Both the position numbers and the translations under genes were made by a program. From Ancylobacter sp. Lp-2 (GTDB lineage: Bacteria; Pseudomonadota; Alphaproteobacteria; Rhizobiales; Xanthobacteraceae): DNA of 64,000 nt. Where the stretch lies: the NCBI RefSeq assembly GCF_020523795.1, contig NZ_JAJALI010000013.1:1-64000 (forward strand), given 5' to 3'. Of the stretch, positions 53,573 through 63,156 are shown piece after piece (position 1 is the first letter of the stretch; each line of letters starts with the position of its first letter). The notes under the pieces are model-generated. The model ran no database searches, was not told where the DNA came from, and saw nothing but the letters and a program-made list of their open reading frames with translations.

Positions 53573-54496
53573 ATGGACATCGCCGGTCCCCTCAACGTGA
53601 ACATGAAACTGCTGCAGAGCTTCCTCGCGGTCGCGGATCAGGGAAGCTTCCGGCTAGCCGGAGAAATGCTGAATCGGTCCCATTCGGCGATCAGCGCCCA
53701 GATCATGCAGCTCGAAGCGCAACTGGACCTGCGGCTCTTCGAGCGCACGACCCGCCATGTGAGGCTCACGGAAGAAGGGCACCAGCTTTACGAGAGCGCC
53801 CGGCGGGCTCTCTACGAGCTTGAACTCGGCATCAGACGCATCCGCGAGAGTGCCGACTTCAAGCGCGGGCAGCTCTCGCTCGCCGCATCGTCGAATCTCG
53901 CCTCCACCTATCTGCCGAAGGTGCTGGCCGAATTCGTCGAAACCCATCCGCAGATCGCGGTGACGGTGAGCGAGCTCACCTCGCGCGACCTGTTCGACGC
54001 GGTCGTCAACCGCAAAGTCGACTTCGCCATCGGGCCGGAGAAGGACGACGCCACGCTATCCTTCGAGACGATCCTCGTCGAACCGCTTCAGGCCCTCATC
54101 CCCGCGCACTATCCGCAGGCGCAGCAGCCGGCGGTTACCCTCGAGGAACTGGTGCGCGTTCCGCTCATCCTCTCGAGCCCCGCCACGGCGATCCGCGACT
54201 GCATCGAGGTGGCGCTTCGCGCAAGGGGCCTATCGGTGGCGAGCCGCTTCCAGTTCATGAAGTCGCAGACCATCGTGGCCATGGCGGAAGCTGGCTTGGG
54301 CGCCGCCATTCTCCCCGCCTCGTCACTCATCCGGGCGCAGTCTCCGACAGCGCGCATCGTCCGCATCGAGCCGGCGATCCGTCGCAAGATGGCGTTGATC
54401 ACCCTGCCCGATACCAAGCTGTCCCCCGCCGCCGCCCGGCTCGCGGACAAGATCGTTTCCGACATTCGCCTGGCGACAGACTACCGCCCGGACTGA
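53573..54496 (+). CDS. LysR-family transcriptional regulator
   Basis: A 307-residue LysR regulator: HTH in the first ~70 residues (MKLLQSFLAVADQGSFRLAG, SHSAISAQIMQLEAQL), then a type 2 effector-binding domain (GQLSLAASSNLASTYLPKVL). Start at 53573 fits family length; ATG 53603 would remove ten residues. It is divergent from the propeller gene, so it may regulate it. No dyad of T-N11-A type was confidently placed. Confidence 0.85.
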   Translation: MDIAGPLNVNMKLLQSFLAVADQGSFRLAGEMLNRSHSAISAQIMQLEAQLDLRLFERTTRHVRLTEEGHQLYESARRALYELELGIRRIRESADFKRGQLSLAASSNLASTYLPKVLAEFVETHPQIAVTVSELTSRDLFDAVVNRKVDFAIGPEKDDATLSFETILVEPLQALIPAHYPQAQQPAVTLEELVRVPLILSSPATAIRDCIEVALRARGLSVASRFQFMKSQTIVAMAEAGLGAAILPASSLIRAQSPTARIVRIEPAIRRKMALITLPDTKLSPAAARLADKIVSDIRLATDYRPD

Positions 54497-54728
54497 CCGG
54501 GAAGAACGCGCCGCGATGTGGCATGTCGGTGGCTTGGTTCGCTTACCTTCCATGAAGGAGCCTTGGCCTGCCGCCGGCTCTGTCGACTGAACTTAGCTAC
54601 CGAACACCCCGCTCCTTCGTCCTGATCCGCCGGGACGGGATAGGGGGCGGCCACGGTGCGCAGCCTAGGCCGCGGCGCGCTGGCGCCCCCCTCGCCTATC
54701 GACAGTCACCCATCACAGGGTGGCGCGA

Positions 54729-56108
54729 CTAGCTCGTGGGCGCGGCAGGCGTGCCAATGCCGGCGGCGAGACGGAAGGTGTTCCGCCCGGCCAGCTTCGC
54801 CGCATAGAGTGCCCGGTCAGCGCCGGCGACCAGCGGCTCGGGATCCTCGCCGCAGTCCGGCGCCAGCGCGATGCCGATGCTCAGACCGAGGGTGACGGGC
54901 ATGCCCTCGAACGCGAACGGTTCGGCGAATGCCGCGATCAGACGTCCGGCCACCGCGGCGGTATCCGCCGCGGCGCCGTCCTCCATGAGCACCATGGCGA
55001 ACTCGTCGCCGCCAAGCCGCGCCACGACATCGCCCGGCGCCAACGCGGCGCGCAGGCGCCCCGCGACCTCGCGCAGCACGGCATCGCCGGCCCGGTGCCC
55101 GAATCCGTCATTGATCTGCTTGAAGCGGTCGATGTCCATGTAGAGCACCGCGAAGCGGGGGCCACCGTCGCGCAACCTCGCCACCACCTGGGCGAGATGC
55201 TGATCGAACAAGGCGCGGTTGGGCAGGCCGGTGAGCGCGTCATGCGAGGCGAGATGCTCCAGCCGTGCCTCTTCCTGCTTGCGCCGATCAATGCCGCGCA
55301 CCGACGCCACATAGCCGTTGGCCTCGCCGGTGACGCGGTCATAGGTGAGGCGCAGCGAGGCCTCCATCCACACCCAGGAACCGTCACGATGGCGCTGGCG
55401 GACCTCGACGACGCCGACAGTGAGGTGCCCGGCGCGCACGCTGCGCATCAGCTCGGCGAAACCCACGCGGTCTTCCGGATGGACGATCTCCGCGGCGCGG
55501 CGGCCGACCAGTTCCTCCGGCTCGTAGCCCAGCAGCGTCCGCACGGAGGGCGAGATATAAAGGCGGATGCCGTCGAGATCGCCGCGCACGATGGTGTCGG
55601 TCGAGGTTTCGGCGAGCAGGCGGAAATCCGCCCCGCGCTCCTCCGCCAGCCGCGCCCGCTGCTCCAGGGACAGAACCTCGCCGGCGAGATTGGCGAGATC
55701 GACCAGCTGGTCGATGTCGGACACGGCCAGCTGGCGCGGGCGGATATCGAACACGGCCAGCCGGCCACCGGCCCCGACCGAAACGCTCGCCATGGATCGC
55801 AGCCCCGGCGCGCCGGTGACCGCGGCGAGTTCGGCGAAGGCGGCGTCCTGCCATGTGTCGGCGACGCTGACCGTGCCGGGCGTCGTCCGCACCACCAGCG
55901 TGGGAGCAAAAGACCACAGGACCGGATCCGCAGCGGGGTCGAGATCGATCCAGCAGCCTTCGCCGTCTTCGAGAACCAGCACGGCGGCGGTCGTCTTGAG
56001 CAGGCTTCGCGCCAGGCGACACAGCCTCGCCAAGGCGGGCGCAGCACCACCGCCGCTAGCCGCCTCCGCTCTGCTTCCCGACGCCCGAGGCGCCGCCACC
56101 TGATCCAT
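54729..56108 (-). CDS. PAS-GGDEF diguanylate cyclase
   Basis: A 459-residue cytoplasmic signalling protein. A GAF-like region is in the first ~150 residues, a PAS/PAC domain at about 165-295 (STDTIVRGDLDGIRLYISPS, WVWMEASLRLTYDRVTGEAN) and a GGDEF domain with the intact GGDEF motif at 366-370. The inhibitory RxxD site is replaced (APGD), so product feedback is probably absent. It should make cyclic di-GMP in response to a ligand at PAS or GAF. The start at 56108 is tentative; longer in-frame starts lack conserved sequence. Confidence 0.85.
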   Translation of the reverse strand: MDQVAAPRASGSRAEAASGGGAAPALARLCRLARSLLKTTAAVLVLEDGEGCWIDLDPAADPVLWSFAPTLVVRTTPGTVSVADTWQDAAFAELAAVTGAPGLRSMASVSVGAGGRLAVFDIRPRQLAVSDIDQLVDLANLAGEVLSLEQRARLAEERGADFRLLAETSTDTIVRGDLDGIRLYISPSVRTLLGYEPEELVGRRAAEIVHPEDRVGFAELMRSVRAGHLTVGVVEVRQRHRDGSWVWMEASLRLTYDRVTGEANGYVASVRGIDRRKQEEARLEHLASHDALTGLPNRALFDQHLAQVVARLRDGGPRFAVLYMDIDRFKQINDGFGHRAGDAVLREVAGRLRAALAPGDVVARLGGDEFAMVLMEDGAAADTAAVAGRLIAAFAEPFAFEGMPVTLGLSIGIALAPDCGEDPEPLVAGADRALYAAKLAGRNTFRLAAGIGTPAAPTS

Positions 56109-56311
56109 CCCAGATCCAACCCCGCAACGTTGTCGGCAGTCTGGCACCGGCGTCGCGGCGAAGAAAGGGCCGTGCATGGCCGCTCGTACCGGCAACGAGG
56201 CCGGCGTGGCGTCGCGGCGCGCCTGGCGTGCCGCGCTGAACACGAATGGCCGGGCAGAGCCCGGCCATCGAACCGATCACGCACGCCGCTGCGGTCCGGC
56301 GCGACGACACC

Positions 56312-57343
56312 TCAACGAAAGATCGCGTTGAACTCGTCCTTCACCTCGGCAGCCTTCTTCTCCAGTGCGGCGTAGTCGACCGGGATGATCACCAGATCGG
56401 CGACCTTCGGGCTTCCGGCCGGCGGATCGATGTCGCTGCGTGCGGCATAGCCACCGTCCGCCGGGAAGATCTTTTGCGCATCCGGGCCGATCATGAAGGT
56501 GGCGAAGGCCTTGGCGGCCTCGGGGTTCGGGCCGCCCTTCACCACCGCCGTGGGCGAGGGAATGACGAAGGTGCCGTCGGCGGGATAGACGGTGACGATC
56601 TCGTGCCCGCTCGCCCGATCCTCCGCCGCATAGGAATCCAGCGCGCCGACCGCGATCAGCCGCTCGCCGCGCTTGAGATTGTCGGAGACCTGCTGGTTGC
56701 CCTGCACCACCATCACGTCATTAGAGGCAAGCTGCTTGTAGTAGTCCCAGCCGAGCTTCTCCGACAGCGTCCCGACCACCGACAATTGCAGCGAGGTGAA
56801 GGACGGATCGGTCATCACCAGCTTCTTGTCGTAGGTCTTGGCGGTGAGGTCGGTCCATTTCTTCGGACGCTCGGCCTCAGGCACCTTGTCGCCGCGCATG
56901 TAGATGGTGATGAGGTTCAGCCGCTGGCCGATCCAGTTGCCGTCCTTGTCCTTGGCGGCGTCGGGGATCTTGTCGAAATCCACCGGCTTGAACGCCACGA
57001 ACAGACCCTGCTCGGCCATGACGTTGGACGCGGAAGGATCGGAGGTGGTGAGCACGTCGGCGGCCACGCGGCCGGCCGAGACCTCCTGGTTGAAGCGGCG
57101 CAGGATCGCCGAGCCGCCGGAGCGGAACAGCTCGACCTTGATGCCGGTCTGCTGCTCGAACAGCCGCGCGAGCTTGTTGGCCTGCTCGATCGGCGTCGAA
57201 GTGTACCAGACCACCTTGCCCTCGGCTTTCGCCTTGGCCATGTCGACGGCGTCCTGGGCGTGGGAGAGCGCCGGCAGCGCGACGGCGCCGGCGAGCAGGC
57301 CGAGCGCGAGAGTGACCCCGCGCCGGCCGATAAGCGTCCTCAT
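56312..57343 (-). CDS. ABC transporter substrate-binding protein, Fe3+/organic ligand type
   Basis: A 343-residue binding protein with a signal peptide (about residues 1-29, LSHAQDA) and the extracellular solute-binding family 1/Fe3+-type fold: KVVWYTSTPIEQANKLARLF, VSAGRVAADVLTTSDPSASN, TYDKKLVMTDPSFTSLQLSV. It serves the fused permease and ATPase encoded upstream in the same operon. GGAGGA lies just before the ATG at 57343. Fe3+-binding Tyr pairs are not obvious, so an organic substrate is at least as likely. Confidence 0.84.
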   Translation of the reverse strand: MRTLIGRRGVTLALGLLAGAVALPALSHAQDAVDMAKAKAEGKVVWYTSTPIEQANKLARLFEQQTGIKVELFRSGGSAILRRFNQEVSAGRVAADVLTTSDPSASNVMAEQGLFVAFKPVDFDKIPDAAKDKDGNWIGQRLNLITIYMRGDKVPEAERPKKWTDLTAKTYDKKLVMTDPSFTSLQLSVVGTLSEKLGWDYYKQLASNDVMVVQGNQQVSDNLKRGERLIAVGALDSYAAEDRASGHEIVTVYPADGTFVIPSPTAVVKGGPNPEAAKAFATFMIGPDAQKIFPADGGYAARSDIDPPAGSPKVADLVIIPVDYAALEKKAAEVKDEFNAIFR

Positions 57344-57401
57344 GTGTTCCTCCTGACGATTGCTTGTTATTGTTTGGCGTTTCCGGTCGAAGATCCGCGA
57401 T

Positions 57402-58340
57402 CTATTCGCCGCGGTAGAGTGGTTCCGGCTGCGTGAAGAACGCATGCAGGATGTGATAGACCAGCATGTAGTTCTTCTGCTGGAACGAGGCGTGCGAGAT
57501 GCCCGGCATCACCGCGAACTGCTTGTCGGAATTCGGCAGCTTCTTGAAGAACTCGATAAGGTCGTCGAAGCCGGCGATGCCGTCATATTCGCCGCGCATG
57601 ACGAGGGTCGGCACGGTGATCTTGGCCGGATCGATCAGCGGCAGCCGGGTGCACATGTCGATATAGGTGCCGTTCGGCATGGAATCGTCGAGCGAGGTGA
57701 TGGCGTCGGCGAAGGCCTCGATCACCTTGTCCTCGGCAGTGCCGGGATGGTCGCGGTTGAAGATCGAGTAGACGAAGGCCTTGTCGATCGGCCGGCGGCC
57801 GCCGACGGGGAAGTCCGGCAGCTTCTTGCGGCGGTTGTCCAGCGTATGGCTGCCCTCGCCGGTCCACACGAAGGCGTCAAGCGCCAGGCGCTTCACCCGC
57901 TCCGGATGGTTCTGGGCGAAGGTGGCGGCGCGCAGCGCACCCGACGAGATACCGTAGACGAGGAAGTCCGTCGCGCCGGTCTCGTTCATGATGTAGTCGG
58001 TGGCGGCAGTGAGGTCCTCGGCTCCCTCGGCGATGGTGGCCTGCGTGCCCGGCCGCTTGTCGGAACGGCCATAGCCGCGCAGGTCGACGGTCCAGGTTTC
58101 GAAGCCCTTGTCGACGAAATAGTCCATCGCCGAGGAATAGGGTCGGCCGGGCACCTGCAGGTCGAAAGTCGGCTGCGAGGCCATCGACGAGCCGTGTACG
58201 AACAGCACGGTGCCAGGAATTGAAGCCCCTTTGGCCCCCGCTTCCGGTGCCTTGCGCCACAGGAACAGCTCGGCGTCGCCGTTCTTGGTCCAGTGCTCAT
58301 CGCCGCGCGGGGTGGGCTTCAGGGCCGTATTGGTGGACAT
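57402..58340 (-). CDS. Alpha/beta hydrolase
   Basis: A 312-residue alpha/beta hydrolase: oxyanion-hole region VLFVHGSSMASQPTFD, DLRGYGRSDK, nucleophile Ser132 in GISSG (positions 130-134), an Asp in MRGEYDGIAGFDD and a late His in PGISHASF. It sits inside the ABC operon, between ATPase and binding protein, so it probably hydrolyses an ester or amide form of the imported substrate. The start at 58340 follows GGAG-type sequence. Confidence 0.85.
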   Translation of the reverse strand: MSTNTALKPTPRGDEHWTKNGDAELFLWRKAPEAGAKGASIPGTVLFVHGSSMASQPTFDLQVPGRPYSSAMDYFVDKGFETWTVDLRGYGRSDKRPGTQATIAEGAEDLTAATDYIMNETGATDFLVYGISSGALRAATFAQNHPERVKRLALDAFVWTGEGSHTLDNRRKKLPDFPVGGRRPIDKAFVYSIFNRDHPGTAEDKVIEAFADAITSLDDSMPNGTYIDMCTRLPLIDPAKITVPTLVMRGEYDGIAGFDDLIEFFKKLPNSDKQFAVMPGISHASFQQKNYMLVYHILHAFFTQPEPLYRGE

Positions 58341-58369
58341 GGTCGATCTCCTTGGAGTCTTCTGTCGGA

Positions 58370-59485
58370 TCAGTGGGTGGCGCCGGCACGCGGGAAGACG
58401 CTGCAATCGGCGGCGTCGATGGCGAGGCTGACGCGGTCGCCGACCGCGAAGCGCTCCAGCGGATGCGTCTGGGCGCGCAGCGTGGTGCCGCTGTCGAGTT
58501 GCAGCCAGTATTCGACGAGATTGCCGAGATAGGTCATGTCGGTGACGGTGGCGGTGAGTGCCCCCGGCGCCTCGCCGAGGCCGAGCCGCACATTCTCCGG
58601 CCGCACCGAGAGATCGACCGGCTGGCCGGGCGAGAAGGTGACGTGCACCGGGGCCGGCACCTCGACGCCGTCGACCGCCACCGCGAGGCGGCCCGCGGAC
58701 TCCCCCGGGACCTTGGCGCCCGTGCCCGCCACGACAACGCCGGGCAGGAAATTCACGATGCCCATGAAGTCGGCGACGATCTTGTTGGCGGGGCGGCGAT
58801 AGACGTCGTCCGGCGAGCCATATTGCTGGAGCTCGCCGCCATGCATCACCGCGATCTGGTCGGAGAGCGCCAGCGCCTCGGCCTGATCGTGCGTCACATA
58901 GACGAAGGTGATGCCGGTGCGGCGCTGCAGCTGCTTGAGTTCGGTGCGCATCTTCTCGCGCAGCTTGGCGTCGAGATTGGACAGGGGCTCGTCGAGCAGG
59001 AGGATGCCCGGCTCGACCACCAGCGAGCGGGCCAGCGCGACGCGCTGCTGCTGGCCGCCGGACAGTTCGTTGGGCAGGCGGTTCTCGAGGCCGGCGAGGT
59101 TCACCATGGCCAGCGCGTCGAGCACCTTACGCCGCGCCTGATCGGCCGGGATCTTGCGCAGCTTGAGGCCGAAGACGACGTTCTCGAACACCGTCTTGTG
59201 CGGCCACACCGCATAGTTCTGGAACACCATGCCCATGCCGCGCTGGTCCGGCGGCGCCACGCCCTCCGCCGAGGACACCACCCGGTCGCCGACGCGGATG
59301 GTGCCGCCATCCGGGGTGATGTAGCCGGCGATGAGGCGCAGCGTCGTCGTCTTGCCGCAGCCGGACGGGCCCAGCAGGGTGACGAACTGGTTGTCCTTGA
59401 TGTCGAGGTTGAGGCCGCTGACCGCGGCACCACCCTCCTTGCTGCCGTAGAACTTCGACAGGCCGTTGATCTGGATTCCAGCCAT
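58370..59485 (-). CDS. ABC transporter ATP-binding protein with TOBE domain
   Basis: A 371-residue ATPase of the Fe3+/spermidine/sugar type. Walker A GPSGCGKTT, signature LSGGQQQR, Walker B ILLLDEPLSNLD and the switch VTHDQ are present, and the C-terminal ~120 residues form the TOBE domain. It energises the fused permease at 59499. It lies thirteen bases after the permease gene in the minus-strand operon. Confidence 0.92.
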   Translation of the reverse strand: MAGIQINGLSKFYGSKEGGAAVSGLNLDIKDNQFVTLLGPSGCGKTTTLRLIAGYITPDGGTIRVGDRVVSSAEGVAPPDQRGMGMVFQNYAVWPHKTVFENVVFGLKLRKIPADQARRKVLDALAMVNLAGLENRLPNELSGGQQQRVALARSLVVEPGILLLDEPLSNLDAKLREKMRTELKQLQRRTGITFVYVTHDQAEALALSDQIAVMHGGELQQYGSPDDVYRRPANKIVADFMGIVNFLPGVVVAGTGAKVPGESAGRLAVAVDGVEVPAPVHVTFSPGQPVDLSVRPENVRLGLGEAPGALTATVTDMTYLGNLVEYWLQLDSGTTLRAQTHPLERFAVGDRVSLAIDAADCSVFPRAGATH

Positions 59486-59498
59486 TTTTCCGTTTCCC

Positions 59499-61208
59499 TC
59501 ACGCGCCGGTCTTGAGGCCGATACGGCTGCCGCCGAACCGGCGGGCGATGCCGATCGCTGCGGCGATGATGATCATGTTGACGATGGCGAGGGCGGCCAC
59601 TGGCTCGGTGTAGCCGGTCTCGTAGAGGTTGTAGACCGCCACCGCGAGGGTGATGGATTCGGATGAGAACAGCAGGATCGAGGCCGAGAGCTCCTGGATC
59701 ACCGGCACGAAGACCAAGAGCCAGCCGGCGAACAGGCCGGGCTTGATCAGCGGCAGGGTGATCTCCTTCATCCGCGTGCCCCAGGAGGCGCCGAGGATCT
59801 GCGCCGCCTCTTCCAGCGAGGGGTCGATCTGGCGCAGCGAGGAATTGGCGGCCCGCACGCCGAGCGGCACGTAGCGCCCGACATAGGCGAGCAGCAGGAT
59901 GGCGAAGGTGCCGTAGAGCGCGATCGGCATCTTCAGCCAGAACTGCAAGAGTGCCACCGCCATGACGATGCCCGGCAGACCGAGCGGGATCAGCGCGGCG
60001 TAGTCGAGCAGCTTGCGGCCCGGCAGCTTGGTGCGCAGGTCGATCCACGAGATCATCGCGCCGAGGAACACGCAGAAGGTGGCGGCGATGGTGGCGAGCA
60101 GCAGGCTGTTGAGGATCGCCCGGCGGGTGACGTCGTAGTCGATGAGGATGAAGCGGTAATTCTCCAGCGTCAGGTTCTGCCAGAAGCCGAGACCCCAGCT
60201 CTTGGAGAACGACACCGCGATCAGCGTGCCATAGGGCAGCAGGATGGCGATCACGAAGGCGACGACGCTGAGCGCGAAGAGCGGCCAGCGCCAGCCGCCG
60301 AGATCCATCAGCTGCGGGCGTGCGCCCTTGCCGGCCAGCGTCACATAGGAGCGGCGGGCGAGAAAGGCGCGCTGCAGATAGAGCGCGATTACCGTGATGG
60401 CGATGAACAAGAGCGACAGTGCCGAGGCGACACCATATTGCGGCGGGTAGTCGAACAGCGCGTAGATGCGGGTCGGCAGGGTGACGATGCGCCCGGGCAG
60501 GCCGATGATCGCCTGCGAGCCGAACAGCGCGATGGCGTTGACGAAGGCGAGCAGCGTGCCTGACAGCACCGCCGGCGCCACCAGCGGCAGGGTGATGGTG
60601 ATGGCCGTGCGCAGCTTCGAGGCGCCGAGGATCTGCGCCGCTTCCTCGTAAGACGCATCCACCGATTGCAGCGCCGAGGAGGCGAGCAGATAGACGAAGG
60701 GGAAGGTGTGCAGCACGGTGACGAAGACGAGGCCGCTCATGGTGAAGATGTTGAAGGCGACGTCGATGCCCAGCACCTCGCGCAGGAACACGTTCGCCAT
60801 GCCGGCATTGGGGCTGAACAGGTTCACGAAGGCGATGGCGGTGAGGAAGGGCGGCGACAAATAGGACAGCGTCGCCGTCACCTGGATCAGCCCCTTGGCC
60901 GGCACATTGGTGCGGCTCACCGCCCAGGCCAGCGGTACGCCGATGACGATGCTGATCAACCCCGTCCAGGCACCGAGGATCAGCGAATTGCCGAGCGCCC
61001 TGAGATTGGCGGTACTGCTCAGCGCGGTGGTGAAGTAGCGGCCGGTGATCCCGCCATCCCATATGCTCGCCGTCGCCAGCGACAGCACGGGCAAGACCAC
61101 GAGGATGACGAGTGCCGCTATGGCGCCGCCGATGACGAGACCCTCGAGGCCGAGCCAACGCGGCAAGGCGGTCGCGCGCGAGGGCTGCGCGAGAGTAAGC
61201 AGAGCCAT
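59499..61208 (-). CDS. ABC transporter permease, two fused halves (FbpB type)
   Basis: A 569-residue membrane protein with about twelve transmembrane helices, made of two fused permease domains. Each has its own EAA loop: DASYEEAAQILGASKLRTAI and LEEAAQILGASWGTRMKEIT. This is the arrangement of FbpB-like importers. It uses the ATPase and binding protein of the same operon. It follows the FAH gene by about 130 bp. Confidence 0.9.
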   Translation of the reverse strand: MALLTLAQPSRATALPRWLGLEGLVIGGAIAALVILVVLPVLSLATASIWDGGITGRYFTTALSSTANLRALGNSLILGAWTGLISIVIGVPLAWAVSRTNVPAKGLIQVTATLSYLSPPFLTAIAFVNLFSPNAGMANVFLREVLGIDVAFNIFTMSGLVFVTVLHTFPFVYLLASSALQSVDASYEEAAQILGASKLRTAITITLPLVAPAVLSGTLLAFVNAIALFGSQAIIGLPGRIVTLPTRIYALFDYPPQYGVASALSLLFIAITVIALYLQRAFLARRSYVTLAGKGARPQLMDLGGWRWPLFALSVVAFVIAILLPYGTLIAVSFSKSWGLGFWQNLTLENYRFILIDYDVTRRAILNSLLLATIAATFCVFLGAMISWIDLRTKLPGRKLLDYAALIPLGLPGIVMAVALLQFWLKMPIALYGTFAILLLAYVGRYVPLGVRAANSSLRQIDPSLEEAAQILGASWGTRMKEITLPLIKPGLFAGWLLVFVPVIQELSASILLFSSESITLAVAVYNLYETGYTEPVAALAIVNMIIIAAAIGIARRFGGSRIGLKTGA

Positions 61209-61342
61209 TTTTCCTCCCGGGGCCGGCGCCTGTTTTCGGCGCTTCGGCTTGATCTGCGCGGGCCTATCCCCGCGCAGTCTGGATGCGGATCCTCATAGGT
61301 GTGTCGTCAGGCAAGGCATCGGGCGGCACATCGGCCAGGACA

Positions 61343-62203
61343 TCAGGCGAAGGGGTTGCTCAGCGTGCCGATGCCGCTGATCGACATGGTGACGTTGTCG
61401 CCGGCCTTGAGGAATTTCGGCGGGTTGAAGCCGAGCCCGACGCCCGCCGGCGTGCCGGTGGCAATGAGGTCGCCGGCTTCCAGCGTGGTTCCGGCCGAGA
61501 TGGTCTCGATCAGGCCGGGAATGTCGAAGATCAGGTCGCGGGTGTTGGCGTCCTGCCGCAATTCGCCATTCACCCAGGTCTTCACCTGAAGGTTCTCGGC
61601 GTCGAGCTCGTCGGCGGTGCTGATCCACGGCCCCATCGGGCAGAAGGTGTCCAGCGCCTTGCCGAGGAACCACTGCTTGTGATTCTTCTGCCGGTCGCGG
61701 GCGGTGACGTCGTTGATGATGGTGTAGCCGAAGATGTGCTTGAAGGCGTCGGCGCGCGAGATGTCGCGCCCGCCCTTGCCGATGACGATGGTGAGCTCGA
61801 CCTCGTAATCGACCTTACTGGTGACGTTGGGATGGGTGTCGACGGCGTCGCCCGGCCCGATGACGCAGGTGCCGGGCTTGGTGAATACGGCGGGATATTC
61901 GTCGATCTCCGCCCCCTTCACCGCGCCGGCCTCGTAGCCGGAATTGGCGAACTCCTTGGCGTGGTCGCGGTAGTTCTTGCCGACGCAGAAGATGTTGCGG
62001 CGCGGACGCGGAATCGGCGCCAGCAGCTTCACCTCGGTGAGGTCGGCGCCGTTGCCGTTCATACGGATGGCGGGAGCGATCTCGGCGTAGCGGGCGATGA
62101 GGTCCACCATGTCGGCGGCGTCGACGTGATAGATGCGTTGCTCCTCGGCGTCGACGAGCCCGACACTTTCCTTCCCCTGATGGACATAGGTGGCGAATTT
62201 CAT
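61343..62203 (-). CDS. Fumarylacetoacetate-hydrolase family enzyme
   Basis: A 286-residue FAH-superfamily protein: NIFCVGKNYRDHAKEF, KVDYEVELTIVIGK with the acidic metal ligands, and INDVTARDRQ, ATGTPAGVGLGF. Members hydrolyse C-C bonds in acylpyruvates and similar diketones, or hydrate/decarboxylate related acids. It is first in the ABC operon, with the TTGGTnnACCAA operators just upstream. The start at 62203 matches the family; a longer frame upstream runs through the operators. Confidence 0.87.
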   Translation of the reverse strand: MKFATYVHQGKESVGLVDAEEQRIYHVDAADMVDLIARYAEIAPAIRMNGNGADLTEVKLLAPIPRPRRNIFCVGKNYRDHAKEFANSGYEAGAVKGAEIDEYPAVFTKPGTCVIGPGDAVDTHPNVTSKVDYEVELTIVIGKGGRDISRADAFKHIFGYTIINDVTARDRQKNHKQWFLGKALDTFCPMGPWISTADELDAENLQVKTWVNGELRQDANTRDLIFDIPGLIETISAGTTLEAGDLIATGTPAGVGLGFNPPKFLKAGDNVTMSISGIGTLSNPFA

Positions 62204-62216
62204 GCTCGGCCCTTTA

Positions 62217-62228
62217 TTGGTTGACCAA
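62217..62228. promoter_or_regulatory. GntR operator 1, TTGGTnnACCAA
   Basis: TTGGTTGACCAA (ATTGGT-TG-ACCAAT counting flanks). It lies 14 bp upstream of the FAH start, where bound repressor would block transcription. Confidence 0.7.
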
Positions 62229-62248
62229 TTTGACCATATGAGGCCATA

Positions 62249-62260
62249 TTGGTTCGCCAA
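62249..62260. promoter_or_regulatory. GntR operator 2, imperfect
   Basis: TTGGTTCGCCAA, one mismatch in the right arm. It is 32 bp centre to centre from operator 1, about three helical turns. Confidence 0.5.
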
Positions 62261-62337
62261 ATGTCAACCAGAGATCTTTGTTCCTGCCACGGCTTCTCGT
62301 AAATCCCTCATCACGTTCTTGTTCCGGCTCCGACCTA

Positions 62338-62349
62338 TTGGTATACCAA
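62338..62349. promoter_or_regulatory. GntR operator 3, perfect palindrome
   Basis: TTGGTATACCAA, a perfect palindrome 26 bp upstream of the gntR start at 62375. It fits autoregulation. Confidence 0.7.
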
Positions 62350-62374
62350 ATGCAAGAGATGCCACGGAGATCCC

Positions 62375-63055
62375 ATGGATAGCGTTCTGGTCGACCGCAA
62401 GCCGACGACATTGGTTCAGGGCTTTCTGGAGCAGGCCATAGGCTCGGGCACCTATGGGCCGGGCGCCAAGCTGCCGACCGAACGGGCGATCGCCGAGAAG
62501 CTCGGCGTGCCGCGCTCGGCCGTGCGCGACGTGCTCTCCGTGCTGGAAGCGCAGAAGAAGGTGGTGCGGATCATCGGCTCCGGCACCTATGTCGCCGAGA
62601 CACAGCCGGTGTCCGAACCTGCCACGCGGGCCAGCGATGCCAGCCCGACCGAGATCATGGCGGCGCGGCAGATCGTCGAGCCGCGCCTCGCCCAATTGGT
62701 CGTCATGCACGCCACCGCCGCCGATTTCGAGCGCATGGAGATGTGCAACCGCCGGGCCGAGGCGGCCGACGATTTCGAGGACTTCGAGCGATGGGATACC
62801 GAACTGCATCAAGCCATCGCCGAGGCGACGCATAACCGGCTCATGGTGGCGATCTACGCCACCATCACCGCCGCCCGCGACCTCGCCGAATGGGGCGAGC
62901 TGAAGCGCCGCTCCATCACCGCCGAGCGCCGCGACCTCTACCGGCAGGAGCACCGCGAGATCGTCGCCGCCTTGCGCGCGCGAGACGGGCGCGAGGCGGA
63001 GGCTGCCATCGCCCGCCATCTCGCACGGGTGAAGGCAAACCTGCTCGGGGAATGA
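62375..63055 (+). CDS. FadR-type GntR regulator of the ABC/FAH operon
   Basis: A 226-residue regulator: N-terminal wHTH (LPTERAIAEKLGVPRSAVRD, VLSVLEAQKKVVRIIGSGTY) and C-terminal FCD domain (ERWDTELHQAIAEATHNRLM). FadR-subfamily members bind TGGTNNACCA-like palindromes, exactly the type found three times between this gene and the divergent FAH gene. It therefore very probably represses the operon and itself until a metabolite binds. Confidence 0.9.
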   Translation: MDSVLVDRKPTTLVQGFLEQAIGSGTYGPGAKLPTERAIAEKLGVPRSAVRDVLSVLEAQKKVVRIIGSGTYVAETQPVSEPATRASDASPTEIMAARQIVEPRLAQLVVMHATAADFERMEMCNRRAEAADDFEDFERWDTELHQAIAEATHNRLMVAIYATITAARDLAEWGELKRRSITAERRDLYRQEHREIVAALRARDGREAEAAIARHLARVKANLLGE

Positions 63056-63156
63056 GCCGCCGGCGATAGCATGTCGGCTGACCGCCGCTTTCAGGCGACG
63101 CCGCCGACCTCGCGCAGCGCCGCGATACGGCCCGCCGCCTAGCCGCCGCCCTGCTC

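Noticed and set aside
59101..61158. A 685-codon minus-strand frame overlapping the permease in another frame
   Set aside because: The permease frame at 59499-61208 has clear EAA loops and membrane helices; the overlapping frame is Arg/His/Pro-rich.
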